From Gnetum montanum (lineage: Eukaryota; Streptophyta; Gnetopsida; Gnetales; Gnetaceae), in assembly GCA_015680685.1 (NCBI GenBank), contig MNCI01034881.1, positions 113,472 through 177,471 of the forward strand: a stretch of 64,000 nt of DNA, written 5' to 3'. Below are positions 45,477 through 56,957 of this stretch, piece by piece; position 1 is the first letter of the stretch, and each line of letters begins with the position of its first letter. The position numbers and the translations under genes are program-made. The notes below the pieces were generated by a model that had not been told where the DNA came from, ran no database searches, and was given only the letters and a program-made list of their open reading frames with translations.

Positions 45477-47344
45477 TGAAACACCCTAAAATTTCAAGGC
45501 ACTCTTGCTTCACCAAGGTCTTGGAAATGAGGAAAACATTTCCACAAGTGTAGCCTCATGATAGTTTGGCAAGAAATGAATGCACTAAGTTTAGATTGTT
45601 CAGTTCGGCAAGTTTTCTATCTCCAGAGCTGACAGGCCCGATGGACTCTCTAGCTTGCCCACTTGGATGTTTCACCCAGCTAACAATCTATTAAAAGACC
45701 ATGCTTGGAATTGTCAATGGTGCTCAGGATACACAAAATAGTTTAGCAAGTTTTCTAGTGAAGACGTTTGCTATGCTATGCTATGTTATGTAGCATAGCA
45801 GAGCTTAGAAGATAGTTGCTCATGCAATCAAGTGCAAACCATTGCAGAATAGGGTGTTATGCTATGCTAGGCTACGCAGCATAGCATAATGTAGCAAAGG
45901 CAAATTAGAAAGGCCTATCTTACCAAGTGATTCCAATGAATAAATTGCACTTGGCAAGCACTCCAACCTCCAAAACTAGTTTCCTTGTTCAAATTCAAGT
46001 ACTTTAGCAAGGTCTCTTACTAGAAAGTGGTAGATTGAGCAAAAAGCAGGATATGCTGGCTACTACACTATGCTATGCTACATAGCATAGCACAATGTAG
46101 CGAAGATACAATAGTAGTAAGAAATGTTTCAAATGCATGTTCAGCAAGTTCAAAGGCTCCCCTTTGCAAAAGGAAAAAGTTGCAGCTGTTAGCATGGTCA
46201 AAGCTTCAAACAGGTGTTTGCAACTTTAGCACAAGTCACAGATAAAGGCAACTGCTATGCTATGCTATGCTACATAGCGTAGCGTAGCATAGCAAAGATG
46301 CAAACTAAATGAAGTGCTTCAAAAGGTAACTCGATGTGCACTGAAGCTTCCAACAGATGCAGTTGACTTCAATGCAAATTTTCTTTTCAAACTGGTGGCT
46401 ACGCTATGCTATGCTACATAGCCTAGCACAGCGTAGAAAGTAGCTATGCTACGCCAACATGCTAAGCTACATAGCATAGAATAGTGTAACAAACAACTAC
46501 ACTATGTCAGTATGCTTCATCTCTTACTTGCATTGTTTGCACACTTGATGCCAGCACTTCCAGTTTCAACAACATAATTGTAGTGTAGCAGGTTCACAAT
46601 TGACTTTACATATCCATGCAATACGGGCACATCAACATCTCATGGGTTTAGGATAGGTGGCATTTAAATCACATCTCTCACCTGCTCTTGGCCCTATAAA
46701 TATCCCAATGAGCAATGCTCAAAGGGTTGGAAATTTTGAGCATTGTTGGCATTTTTTCGTAAGTTGGAAAATTTCGTTGGGAAATTGAGAATCCTATTGG
46801 CAAGTTGGAAAATTGGAAATTTTTTGGATTAACAAAATTCAGTAGTTGGCATCTTTTGCATGAGCACTTGGCATTAGCTTTTTGCTTTTTGGCATTTTGC
46901 ACTATTGGCTTTTAAGCTTGTACTCAAAAGACGTGGTTGAGGTATTTCGAGTATTTTGATCATTCCTAGACTCTCCCTGTGCCTCTAGCATTGTATAACT
47001 TGTTATACATTTTCAAAAAAATAAGAGAATTAAACCCATGACTTTGCAGTGCTATATTTTCTTATCCCAGTTACTCTGTTATTTCTTCATTGTCATCATT
47101 ATTCAGCATCATTTTCTTTACCATCGCACTTATTGATCATTGGTTAGATCTCACATATTTCGCACCTAAAACAACATTTACAAAAGGTTAAGTTACACCA
47201 GTTAAGTCCCTGTCTGATCAACCAGACTATTCAGGGTGTCCCATTTCCATTTTATCCAGCATGACCCTTGCATGGATCTAGGTTAAAACTGTTCAACTGA
47301 TGACCTCTCGATGTTTCTAGTCATCGACGTTTTTAGTCACTACA
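45477..47344 (+). mobile_element. B4 5' LTR
   Basis: 1,868 bp, TGAAACACCC start and GTCACTACA end. It contains five or more palindromic clusters of GCTATGCTA...TAGCATAGC (45770-45800, 45860-45895, 46065-46100, 46250-46295, 46400-46490), a TATA box at 46695 and the closing block 'ctgtctgatcaaccagac...ttcagggtg' common to all family-B LTRs. Confidence 0.85.
46695..46702 (+). promoter_or_regulatory. TATA box in B4 5' LTR
   Basis: GCCCTATAAATATCCCA; the equivalent GCCTATAAATACCCCAG is in B5 at 52472. Confidence 0.65.
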
Positions 47345-47352
47345 GGATTTGT

Positions 47353-47371
47353 GGCACTAGAAGGAGGGCCT
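47353..47371 (+). promoter_or_regulatory. B4 probable primer-binding site
   Basis: TGGCACTAGAAGGAGGGCC, 8 bases after the LTR end, also conserved in B2. The tRNA is not assigned. Confidence 0.55.
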
Positions 47372-47939
47372 TTTGGTGCCTTTTTCATATTTCATAATAG
47401 TCCTACACACATTCTGTACCCCATCATGCACTACCATAAACATGACACCCTTTTGCAGTTGTTTACACATCATGTGGTGCAGATCGATTCCCGCAACAGT
47501 TCCTTTGGAATCCTGTAGGACAGAAAGCCTCCAATCGCTACAAGATCTCCTTATTTTTTCTCATTTTTGAACCCTTTTTTAGCCTTAAGAAAATGATTTC
47601 CTCAAGAACTATAGTTACTACTTCTAATGTTAAGATTTCCCTTTTGGTTCAGGACACCACAAGTGTCGAGTAATCGCTCAACCCAGTGCGAGAGCTACGC
47701 CAATCTCTTAGAATCCAAAACCGAGCACTGAGGGTTTAGCTCAGCAATATGAGCAATATAACTTTCTCTATGCTAAGGTTTAGGAAAATATTCACTTAGA
47801 TGCACAAGAACTCAAGGAAAAATATGGCTTTGTGTTTGCTTACTGTAATGGGAAGGAATTTATTCCCACTCTCAGCGTTTCCATTCCTTTGACACAAATA
47901 CATTAGTGGCTCATAGATTAGCTGATAGCGAGCACTAGG
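47372..47939 (+). other. B4 leader
   Basis: Untranslated leader with no convincing frame. It corresponds to the region between LTR and gag in B2. Confidence 0.5.
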
Positions 47940-50260
47940 TCTAGGGATCTATGATACATGGCATATCACCATGATGAGGCATTCCAAGATGGGAAAGAGG
48001 TACTGGATTCCCAATCCAAGGGTGGGGATCAAACTAACCCTGCCACCATCCCTCCCACCCCATCTTTCTGGATGAACCCGCTCTCTACCCTCGCTCCCTT
48101 TATGATCACATCTGCATCGTTGCAACCTGTAGTTTCGTTGGTATTGGGTAGCCATGCCATTCCCTTGACATATCAACACTCCTACTCTCCTATCTCATTC
48201 TCAGGTGCTACCCCTCCACAAATTATTTTCTAATCCATTCTTGCATCGCACCATGCACTGATCATGGCAACCCTACCCTACATTCATGTCATACCTACAT
48301 CACAGTTGCATGTAGTTTTCATTTCCATTCTAGAATCTACACCCATCCCACCATTAGTGATGGGCCCAGCCCCACCCACATGGTGGACCCCATTCACTTC
48401 TCCTCCTATTTCGCAACTATTGCAAATGTCCCAGTACGCTTGCCACCAAACGTACCAGGTTCAACAAATGGTACAACCAAGTGTGGGACTATGGTCTGTC
48501 CCACTAGCCATACAAACAATCTACCTCGTGCCACAACCAGTAGCTGCTACTCCAACAACACCACCTACCAGGTGGTGGATAGCACAAGCAGCACCTTTCA
48601 TAGGGGCCACCCCAACATCACCGCCTATGGGTCACGTCACTGCCCCTACCACTCCATAGATGGGAGCTGCCTCTGTAGCTCCCCAACCATCTGCATCATC
48701 CCCAAGTTTGGATCAAGAATTCCAGCATATCTAGATCCTTACTGAGGAAATTAAATGCCTCAAGGATACTGGTTCTGACATAGTACAAGTCATGGATTTC
48801 TACCATGACGATCACATCAGTCTAGTAGTCCCCATGTTAACACTAACCCCTAGGATGCCACTCCTCCACTTCACAAAATACAACGGGGAGGATGATGCCA
48901 ATGCCCATCTTGTTACATTTAGATCTGAGTCCCTTATTTTGCTACAATGGCCACATAAAGTCATTTGTATCTTTGCTATGTCTCTGACAGGTAAAGCTCT
49001 GGACTAGTATCGTGCACTCACACGTTCCTCCATCTCAACCCTAGAGGAGCTGTTGACCCAATTTGTAATGCATTTCAAGTATAACTTGAGACCATAGGTT
49101 ATGTTGGATCAGTTAATGAGCATCAAACAAGAACCACTTGAACCAGTCCAGAAATTCATACAATGGTGGAGCGCTATCCTTAATGAGATCCATGAGCCCA
49201 TCGCAGAGGCGGATTTGCTAGTCGTCTTTAAGGATGCAGTGAATGACTTCATTAAGTTAAAAATATACTATCTTGCTCCATGGACTCTTAGTCAGGCTTT
49301 CACCTAGACCGAGAGGATACAAGATGTGGTTGAGGCAAGTAAAGACCTAGCCTATGTTGCATATAAGAACACCTTTTCGAAGAAGGACAAAGACAAGGGT
49401 AAGGCTGCAACAACCACATTGGCCGTTGTGGCAAATGAAGCTAAGCCCAAAAACAATAATAACAAGAAGGTAGCCACATCAGCAACTAACCTCACACCCA
49501 CACCAAGAAATGTAGCCCAACCTTCGACATCGGCACCCAAAGCATCCTCACTGTCCAAACCTAACTTAGAGCATAAAGATCGCTCTAAGTAAACCCCGCT
49601 GCCCGTCAAGCCTTCAAAACTTCTAAAGTAATTACCAGGGACAGGGTATATCCAACACAAGCAGATGTCAGAGGAGGCAAACAAAAAATATCAATGGTAC
49701 TATGAACTCCTTAGGAACCCCTCCTTGGCTTTGCCCAACGAGCCGCCAATTCCTAAGAATTTCAAGCTGAAGTGGTTTTGTGACTACCATCAGCAGTGTG
49801 ATCATGATAAGGATTACTACCTAGCCTTAAAGGATGACATCCAAAGAATGATTGATCAATGGAAACTAGTTCTAGATGAAAGCAACCTAGTGCATACCAA
49901 AAATAAATCTTTGCATGTCTACATGGATCCTCTTAATGCCAACAGTGCCTATTACATTATCAACACTATCGGCGTTGATAGTAACCCAAAGCGACCCCAG
50001 CAGCCGTTCATGGTTCGTGTGCTTCAGCGTAGCACACCAACACCACCACCAGCTAAGAAAAACCTATAGCAATCATTTGTCTTGAGAATCCCTCCCCGGA
50101 CATCTACCCTTGCACCACCTATAAGCAAAATTGCACCACTGTCGACCGCATTAACACCGCAAGCACCATTCATCATCAGGGGGCCAAGCCATTCAACTGC
50201 CCCCACCTCACATAAGGCAATACTACAACCTTCTTGTCTAAAAAAATGAGAAGATCTTTT
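47940..50260 (+). pseudogene. B4 gag (broken by a few stops)
   Basis: Open segments in one series: 47958-48233, 48264-48659 (proline/threonine/glutamine-rich N-terminus), 48792-49007 (FTKYNGEDDANAHLVTFRSE), 49101-49307 (IKQEPLEPVQKFIQWWSAIL, IHEPIAEADLLVVFKDAVND), 49326-49592 (Lys/Ala-rich, basic) and 49665-50069, which holds the zinc-knuckle-like FCDYHQQCDHDKDYYLALKD (C-X2-H-X2-C, degenerate relative to the Tat form). Stops between the segments are TAG. It builds the particle and binds RNA. Confidence 0.75.
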
Positions 50261-50559
50261 GACAGGTGAGGCATCAATGAAATGCAATACCCCATGTACT
50301 TCCAAGCCTATGCCCTTGCCCTCTACATCTTTGTCCTTTTTGCTAAAAGATAATGTTGCTATGCGTGCATGGTCTTCGCCACCTCACCTGAAAGGATCTG
50401 ATCCCAAACCTAAAATTGTCCCTCCTTGGGAAATTCATCTCCTAGGATGAATGGAAGAGGAGAAAGGTATCAAATAGAAATATGTCCTAGACCTCTTAAG
50501 CACTCTCACTTAGGTCAAGTAGGTCCTAAAACAAAAAAACACAACGTTGAGCCTGTACG

Positions 50560-51345
50560 ACCTGATTATGACTTCCATTGCACACCATGAGGCTCTGGTT
50601 CACATGTTAATGACAATACCAGTTGACGAGAACATGGCAGTAGAAGAGAAAGCAATCCACTCAGTTATGCTTCCTTCTATGCTGCTAGAACTATAGGCAT
50701 CCCAGTTGACTTTCTACAATGAGTCCATTAGGGAAGACCCTAAAAAAGGTCAGGTGACTATAGCACCTCTATTCATAACAATTCGAGTTGGCCAACATAA
50801 GATCCAAAGGGTGCATGTCGATGATGGGGCTACTACAAACATCATCCCATTCCTTATTGTGGATAAGATGGGTTTGGTAGACCAAATCAAACCCATGAAA
50901 ATGTCATGCTTGAAGTCATTCAACGTGGCACGGGTTATGGTGAAAGGCACCATCCACATCAACTTTGTGGTAGGGGACCAGTTCCCCATGAATGCAATGT
51001 ATATCATGATCGAAGAGATGCTTGGGTTTAACCTGATCTTGTGGAGGTCATGATTAGCACAACTTAGGATCATCTCTTCACCTATACATTAGGAGATCCA
51101 TCTACCCTATGAAGGCAGGGAGGTGGTGATCCATGATGATGAGGTAGCAATGCAAGTAATAAATAATGTAGATATAGAGCAAGGCTCGGAGGTCATAACC
51201 TCTGAGAACGAGGTGCCTATCTCTATAGATACTATCTATTTAGCGAAAGAGTTGGCCCAACATGCTAGCTTAGAAAATGAAAATGCATGGGCCAAGTTGC
51301 CCTTCCAAGTAGAGGACAACGATGTAGACTAGTTCCACAGCAAAG
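50560..51345 (+). pseudogene. B4 aspartic protease (mostly open)
   Basis: The frame 50706-51053 reads KKGQVTIAPLFITIRVGQHK, VHVDDGATTNIIPFLIVDKM, MKMSCLKSFNVARVMVKGTI and GFNLILWRS, then continues in 51123-51332 with a Glu/Asp-rich linker. It matches the intact B2 copy, including the unusual DDGA active site. A stop after WRS replaces the expected LGRP continuation. Confidence 0.75.
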
Positions 51346-51539
51346 CTTCTTGGCCCTACACCTCACCAAACCCATGATGGGTTACAAAGTAGTTACGCAT
51401 AGCGTAACAACCCCACTACTTTCTACCCAATTAACATCCATTCTACATTTATCCCTTGTTTGCTTCACATCAATCCATCTACGCTAGATGCCAAATTTAC
51501 CCTTTTAAATCAATTACATATCTGCCATTCACATCATTG

Positions 51540-51711
51540 TAATGGCCCAAAATGACCTAAAACTACATATGGCCTGAAATGGCCTAAAACTACATACAGC
51601 CCGAAATGGCCTAAAACTACATATGGCTCAAAATGGCATAAAACTACATATAGCCCGCTAAGGCCTAAAACTAACAAAACTTTTTCTTTTGTTTACATTA
51701 CCTCGCGGCCC
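51540..51711 (+). repeat. Tandem array T1 of B4, left half
   Basis: Four units of about 27 bp with core AATGGCCTAAAACTACAT, followed by a longer unit with GCTAAGGCCTAAAA, TTTTCTTTTGTTTACATTAC and GGCCC. The array is split by B5 and resumes at 53168. Confidence 0.85.
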
Positions 51712-52341
51712 TGAAACACCGTGAAAATTGTGAGTCAGCCTCAGGCAAAGATTCGCAATTCAAGCAAGGGCGCATGTTAGAATTCCAGAAGGGAGACTAA
51801 GACAGAGCAACACTAAGAGGCGCATAGCATCGAGTCCACGACTTCTTATGCAGATTCCTAATCTTTCTATGCTTTTTCTATTTTATGCTATATCACACAA
51901 TGTAGCGTAATGGCGCTTAGCATGATTTTGCTTAAACATAGTTCGGCATCAAAAGGATAGTTGCTTCGACATAGGGAGAAGCTTAAGCAGCGTGATATGC
52001 GACTTCTTGTGTATTTTGCTAAGTCTTTTGTTCAAGGCCAGGTTTACGCTTTGTCATGCATGGCAGCGTAATAAGCTCCAGAATAGTCAAAGGCAAAGTC
52101 TAAGAAAATGTGATTGCTCATCATACGCTCATCACGCAACGAAGCATATCGCAGCATATTGCATCGCCAAGCTAAACATTGTTCTACGCTTCATTACGCG
52201 TGGCTGTGTAAGCAAGCGTAAAATAGCTTTAACTCCATTGTTCCCATGTTACATTACGCTCATACACACAACACAGCATGAATGAGCATAATATAACCCA
52301 AAGATAGTTGAGACATGCCCGACACGCATCTCTTCTTCACG

Positions 52342-52371
52342 CGCACAATACGCGAACGAGCGTATTGTGCG
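52342..52371. repeat. Perfect hairpin in B5 LTR
   Basis: Arms CGCACAATACGC (52342-52353) and GCGTATTGTGCG (52360-52371) with a 6-nt loop. It lies about 100 bp upstream of the TATA box. Confidence 0.85.
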
Positions 52372-52471
52372 TGGTCATGAAGTTTGACGCAAAATGGTCA
52401 AGTCAACAGTGCCCGAAACACTTGGGACACACGTCATCAAGGTTGCACCTTTTCTATAGAATGTCGCAGCC

Positions 52472-52479
52472 TATAAATA
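52472..52479 (+). promoter_or_regulatory. TATA box in B5 LTR
   Basis: GCCTATAAATACCCCAG, aligned with the B4 LTR TATA box. Confidence 0.65.
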
Positions 52480-53167
52480 CCCCAGTTGACAAAGATATAG
52501 GGGTTGGAAAATCAGAGAAGCAAAGGCATTTTTCTAAGCACTGGAGCACTTATCGCTTTTGAGCAAAGATACGGAGAAGAGCACTTTGGCAATCGTTGAC
52601 AACATCACCTTATGGCAGAAGCAAAGCACAGCTCGCTTTGAGCATCGGCGACAGGAGTGATCGTTCTACTGGGGAAGACTCTATTGGTCAGAAACAGTTG
52701 ATCAGTAGATGTCAGAGCTTGACCGTCCTTGCATCCCGGCTTTAGCCCACGAGGTAGATCGAACTTCTGTTTGGACAGTTTTCTTGTTGTTTTGTGCTTG
52801 CTTTACATCCGGTAATCGGGGTTTTCCTAGTGTAACAAGATATACAGGATATACATTCTACAAGTCAAAGCATAGATCTTGAAACTATGTGTTTCTCTTA
52901 TGTCAGCCTCCTCTTATCGTGTTTAACGTTATCATCGTTGCAATTCGTCTACATCGTTTTCCCCTCATTTTGCGATCCCCCGAATCAGATCATTTCATGA
53001 GATATTCATCAGTTTACTGATTAGTAAGTCCTTGTCTGATCGACAAGACCGTTCAGGGCACTACGGATTCATTTTTCCAGCATAGCCCTCGCACGGATCC
53101 TTGGTTAAAACTGTGTACATGGGATTTGTTCGGTATTTTCCAGCTACCGACGTTTTCTGTCGTTACA

Positions 53168-53350
53168 GGCCCGAAATGGCCTAAAACTATATATGGCCCA
53201 CTAAGGCCTAAAAATGGCAAAAAATTTTCTTTCGTTTACATTACCCCATGGCCCGAAATTGCCCAAAACTACACATGGCCCAAAATGGCCCAAAACTACA
53301 TGTGGCCCAAAATGGCCCAAAACTACACGTGGCCTAAAATGGCCTAAATC
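53168..53350 (+). repeat. Tandem array T1 of B4, right half
   Basis: Begins with GGCCCGAAATGGCC and repeats the long unit (CTAAGGCCTAAAAATGGCAA, TTTCTTTCGTTTACATTAC, GGCCC), then four short units with AAATGGCCCAAAACTACA. The long unit occurs once on each side of B5, so the array has a higher-order structure. Confidence 0.85.
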
Positions 53351-53505
53351 TAAAAAACATTAAAAAATGGATTTCATAGATAACATACGTAATGCACAAG
53401 CTAGAATAACACTAATCTTGACATAATTCATTTTTCATTCAGGGTTTCAAATAAACAATGTTTGCAATAGTTTTTTGCAAAAATACAAAACAAGATCTCT
53501 TGTTG

Positions 53506-53643
53506 TTATACATCATCTTCTCCTGCATCATCTTCTCCTGCATCATCTTCCCCTACATCACCTTTCTCTGCATTGTTATTCTTACCATCATAGGACCGTA
53601 CTTCTTCATCCAGAATATACATCATAAAAAGTGAAGTAGTCAG
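53506..53643 (-). pseudogene. Antisense gene, terminal exon with acidic repeat tail
   Basis: After an acceptor (TAACTCTAG) the frame is open for 46 codons including TAA: it starts LTTSLFMMYILDEEVRSYDG and ends with three EDD-containing repeats (GEDDA, GEDDA, GEDDV) encoded by a 15-bp tandem repeat (GATGATGCAGGAGAA). The lack of stops in a decayed region supports it. The upstream donor (AAT then GTGGGG) is weak but in phase 0 as needed. Confidence 0.55.
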
Positions 53644-53720
53644 CTAGAGTTACACATAAAGACTAGAATAAAACCTAAATTGTTGCATCGCAGAAAGTGA
53701 CTAACCCAAGACAACCCCAC

Positions 53721-54530
53721 ATTTGTCTCGAGGGGTATGCAATCCAATCTGATCCTGAGGCAGTGCTAGACCTCCTCCTCTATAATATTTACTGAGTGTC
53801 TATCACTCAATTTAGCATTTTTAGCAACTTTCTCCTTTTTGATGGCCATCCATCTCGATGGCCCCAAAGAAAAGGAAGTAGTGGTGATCTCACCTATGGG
53901 AAGGTTCACTTCCTGCTCAGGGGATTCACTAACCACCACTTGTTGCATGAACTTGTTGTAGGCCTTAGAAGCACCAATGGCATCTAGGAATGCTTCATGA
54001 GTATACAACTTCACTGAAGCATCTCAGTATTGTTTGTGGTAGGTGGCATGTTCCAGTTTATACATATGCTTGTGGTTTTTCTAAGACTGCCCCCACTCAT
54101 AAACTCTAGCACTATAATCCTTCCAGTCCTAGTCCTTCTGAGCCAACAAGTCCATCTACATTCATTGCTCAATTATCTCATAGGTGGCCGTGTTTTTGTG
54201 CCACATAGCCATCCAATATCTTGCGTAATCTATGATGGCCATGCACAAACTACCATCATTGGTATCATGGGCTAGGAGGAACTCATTCCTAGAATGGAGG
54301 TCTCATACCTCAGTGGTCAGTTTGGCCTTCTCTTTCTCAAGCCTGTGAACCCATTTCCATAGGTCTTCATTCATGCACCTACACTCCCATAGGGAGTGTG
54401 CCGAGTGCAATACACATTTTTAGGCCTCATCGTATATCTAGCGAGGCACCTTGGTCACTTCAAGTGGGAATGTAGGCATGGCGTCGACCTTTACTGCTTT
54501 TTTTGGATCCCACTTGAGGCGAGAATTTGT
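53721..54530 (-). pseudogene. Antisense gene, penultimate exon
   Basis: One minus-strand frame from about KWDPKKAVKVDAMPTFPLEV through LWKWVHRLEKEKAKLTTEV, IIDYARYWMAMWHKNTATYE and LYTHEAFLDAIGASKAYNKF to IIEEEV, with TAG/TGA/TAA stops in place of Gln, Arg or Trp. The end is open for 82 codons (54014-53766). The 5' acceptor is not resolved. The content is helical and charged. Confidence 0.55.
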
Positions 54531-54636
54531 TGATCATACATGAGAACATATTAGTCATAGTAGCATAGAAAAAATTCAGCAATCCAAAAGGTTTAGCGTA
54601 GAAACTTGAAGAGCCTAGCGTAGCCACTTCACTTAC

Positions 54637-55310
54637 CCACTTCTAGATCGACCTATTTGAGATGGCTAATCATGTCATCAACAACCCCTTGCATGAACAT
54701 AAACTTGTTAGGGGTCTTGTCTTATGGTTCCAACTAGATCAAGGAAGGTCCTGCAGTGCGAACAGTGGTGTCTGCCATATAACCAAATGCATCAGTCATG
54801 ACTGAGATGGAGTACAATAATGCTGATGAGTAGTGCAAATGACAATGTAAGGGATCCTACCCAACAAACCATCAGGGGTGATAGTGGGGTGGTCGCCCAT
54901 TGACATACTATCGAATATATGGTCAAACTCACCAGCATCTAGTTGTAGCTCCCCTCCTTGCTAGCTTAACACTATAGCAACACCCTCTATGTTCATTCAC
55001 TTCTTTGATGCTTAAATGCATTCAGCAAAGGGATCATCAGCAAAAGTCCCCTCCTGGTTAACCTGGGCTTCCTCTTTATTCACTGGGGCCTTTCTCTTTA
55101 AGGCACGAGCATCCTCTTCATAAGTGGGGGAATCCTCCTCATTGATTGAAACACCCTCCTCATCAGCAGAAGCATTTTCTTCATCGACAGGAGCTCCTTA
55201 TCTCTTAGTTGGGGCCCTTCCCTCCATGGTCGAGGCCCCCACATCTTTATTAGCCACCCCCGTTTCGAGGGCCGACATCTCTTCATCACCTTCTTCTTCT
55301 TCTTCTTCCC
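54637..55310 (-). pseudogene. Antisense gene, acidic exon
   Basis: Acceptor TTTGCTACCAG, then EEEEEEGDEEMSALETGVAN, a long Glu/Asp-rich stretch with repeated DEE, ALKRKAPVNKEEAQVNQEGT, GELQLDAGEFDHIFDSMSMG and, after a frameshift near 54835, SVMTDAFGYMADTTVRTAGP and PNKFMFMQGVVDDMISHLK. It ends at a strong donor GTAAGT (54636-54631). Acidic regions like this are common in nuclear proteins, but the role is unknown. Confidence 0.55.
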
Positions 55311-55431
55311 CTGGTAGCAAAGCAAGTTCATGTTAGGCTTAGCATGTTAACTTAAAATTGATGCTATGCTACCTAGCATAGTAGGTGTTAACCAAACCAA
55401 TGAAGAAACAAACATAGAGAAAAATAAGTAC

Positions 55432-56481
55432 CAATGGGAGGTTGTATTCTAGGTAACTTAAACTGTAGTTTCTGCCCCCCTTCTTCATCAGTACGGGGAG
55501 GCTTCTTAGTCAGAGGAGACCTCTTCCGTAGTAACTTAGTGGCCACCATCTCTGTGATGAGATGTTTCCCCTATGATATGCTACCCATAGTAGTAGGGAG
55601 TGCCTCTCCTACGCTCTCTTGGCCATGGAAGTTGCAGGTCACCCAATCCTTAGTCATCATGGAAAATGACTCCCCGATGACTTTTGGGGGATCCTGGGCT
55701 CAGGTGGTCTGTAAGACTTGGAAAATCCATGGTCTGGAAATCTAGTTATGATCTTGCATCACACAAACTCCATTCTCACAGACTACCAAGAATTCCACAA
55801 ACTACCACAAGCAAGCTATGAAGAAGGGATGACGCACATTGAAATAGGACTCAAGCTTCTTATGAAGCTTGACCATTTCAGCTTGTAGAATTTTGCATAG
55901 ATGCTTGGCCTAGTTGTAGTGGGCCCCCTCTTCCATAACCTCCCTCATTATCCAAGCTTGCTCAATCCCAATGATCTTGCCTTGGGATAGTAGCTTGGGG
56001 AAAGCATAGGCATGGAAGATAGGGTAAACCGTTTTGATCACTTTCAGCTTGATCGCTTCCATGGACATCCCCTTTCACCCTTTCTCTGCCCCTAGCCACT
56101 CCTTGATGTTCCTCTAATGGTTCACCTTCTTTTTGATCTTTGTTCCTACGGGAAGACCATCAACAGGAACACCAAAGAGGTCCGCAAATAGTTGGTCATT
56201 GATCTCAAGGACCACCTGCACATCGTGCACATGTGTGTGGAAGCGGTCTACCTTTTCAGAAAAGGAGTCAACTAGGTCAATAATCTTAGCAACAGGGACA
56301 CTTGGGTTCATGACTAAGAACAATTCCATGAGCCCAGTGTCCCAAAGGTTTTTGTTGAGCGATTCCAGGATCCCATTGCAAACCCAACGTTGGGTCTCGT
56401 CCACCTCCCCATACTTGAAGTAGATGTTGGCCTCGTGATGTCTAGAGGTGATCATCATCACCTCTAGGGATTTCTTCTTTG
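55432..56481 (-). pseudogene. Antisense gene, largest exon
   Basis: 1,050 nt in one frame with seven stops. It reads AKKKSLEVMMITSRHHEANI, ILESLNKNLWDTGLMELFLV, VAKIIDLVDSFSEKVDRFHT, then EAIKLKVIKTVYPIFHAYAF, AWIMREVMEEGAHYN, and a basic end RKRSPLTKKPPRTDEEGGQK. The donor is GTACTT at 55431. The next intron (55431-55311, 121 nt) joins in phase. Confidence 0.6.
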
Positions 56482-56568
56482 CTATAGTAATTTTCACATA
56501 GAAAAGACAAAAAATTATACAAAAAAAGGCAACACTCGAACATGCAAACAACCCACAGTTTAGCTTAC

Positions 56569-56843
56569 CAGGTTTAAACGGCAATGGGAACAGTGGAAGA
56601 TACAACAATACATCTTCAATGGTGATTGGCTTAAAGGGTGTCCATTCCCCATCCAACAAAACCAGCTCCTTACACCTATCATAGAACTGGGAGTACTGGG
56701 TTGGATAGCTTCTGTACTCACCCCCGCATTGGCTTATGACACCCGCGTGCATATTCTCAGCAGAAGAAAACTCCCACAGTGCCATTTGTGCCAAAGCTAA
56801 TGCATCTGTATTACCATGAAGCCCATCCTTGTTGATAAAATCC
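56569..56843 (-). pseudogene. Antisense gene, internal exon
   Basis: Fully open, 275 nt, from acceptor TTTTTTTTACTAG to donor GTAAGC. It reads DFINKDGLHGNTDALALAQM, ALWEFSSAENMHAGV, RSYPTQYSQFYDRCKELVLL and PFKPITIEDVLLYLPLFPLP. It is followed by an 87-nt intron (56568-56482) ending ACTATAG; the intron has no stop and a length divisible by three, so retention would also keep the frame. Confidence 0.65.
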
Positions 56844-56925
56844 CTAGTAAAAAAAATACACTATTAACATTTTCCTAGCATAGCATGCATTGAATAGCAT
56901 AGAAAAATATGTTTACAGAACTCAC

Positions 56926-56957
56926 CTACTGACACAGTAAATGGTTCCTGGTGGGTT
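56926..56957 (-). pseudogene. Antisense gene, small internal exon
   Basis: 32 nt between acceptor GCTTTCAG and donor GTGAGT, reading NPPGTIYCVS with the final codon completed by the next exon. The 82-nt intron 56925-56844 has good borders on both sides. Confidence 0.55.

Larger units (their letters stand above)
51712..53167 (+). mobile_element. B5: solo family-B LTR inserted in T1
   Basis: 1,456 bp, TGAAACACCGTGAAA start and CTGTCGTTACA end, flanked on both sides by the perfect 5-bp duplication GGCCC (51707-51711 and 53168-53172). No internal sequence, so it is a solo LTR formed by LTR-LTR recombination. It keeps many CpG sites that the other LTRs have lost, and so appears younger. It has a TATA box at 52472 and a 12-bp hairpin at 52342. 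Confidence 0.9.

Noticed and set aside
51540-53350. Tandem arrays T1, T2 and T3 considered as CRISPR-like arrays
   Set aside because: The units are contiguous and degenerate with no unique spacers, and the context is a plant retrotransposon.
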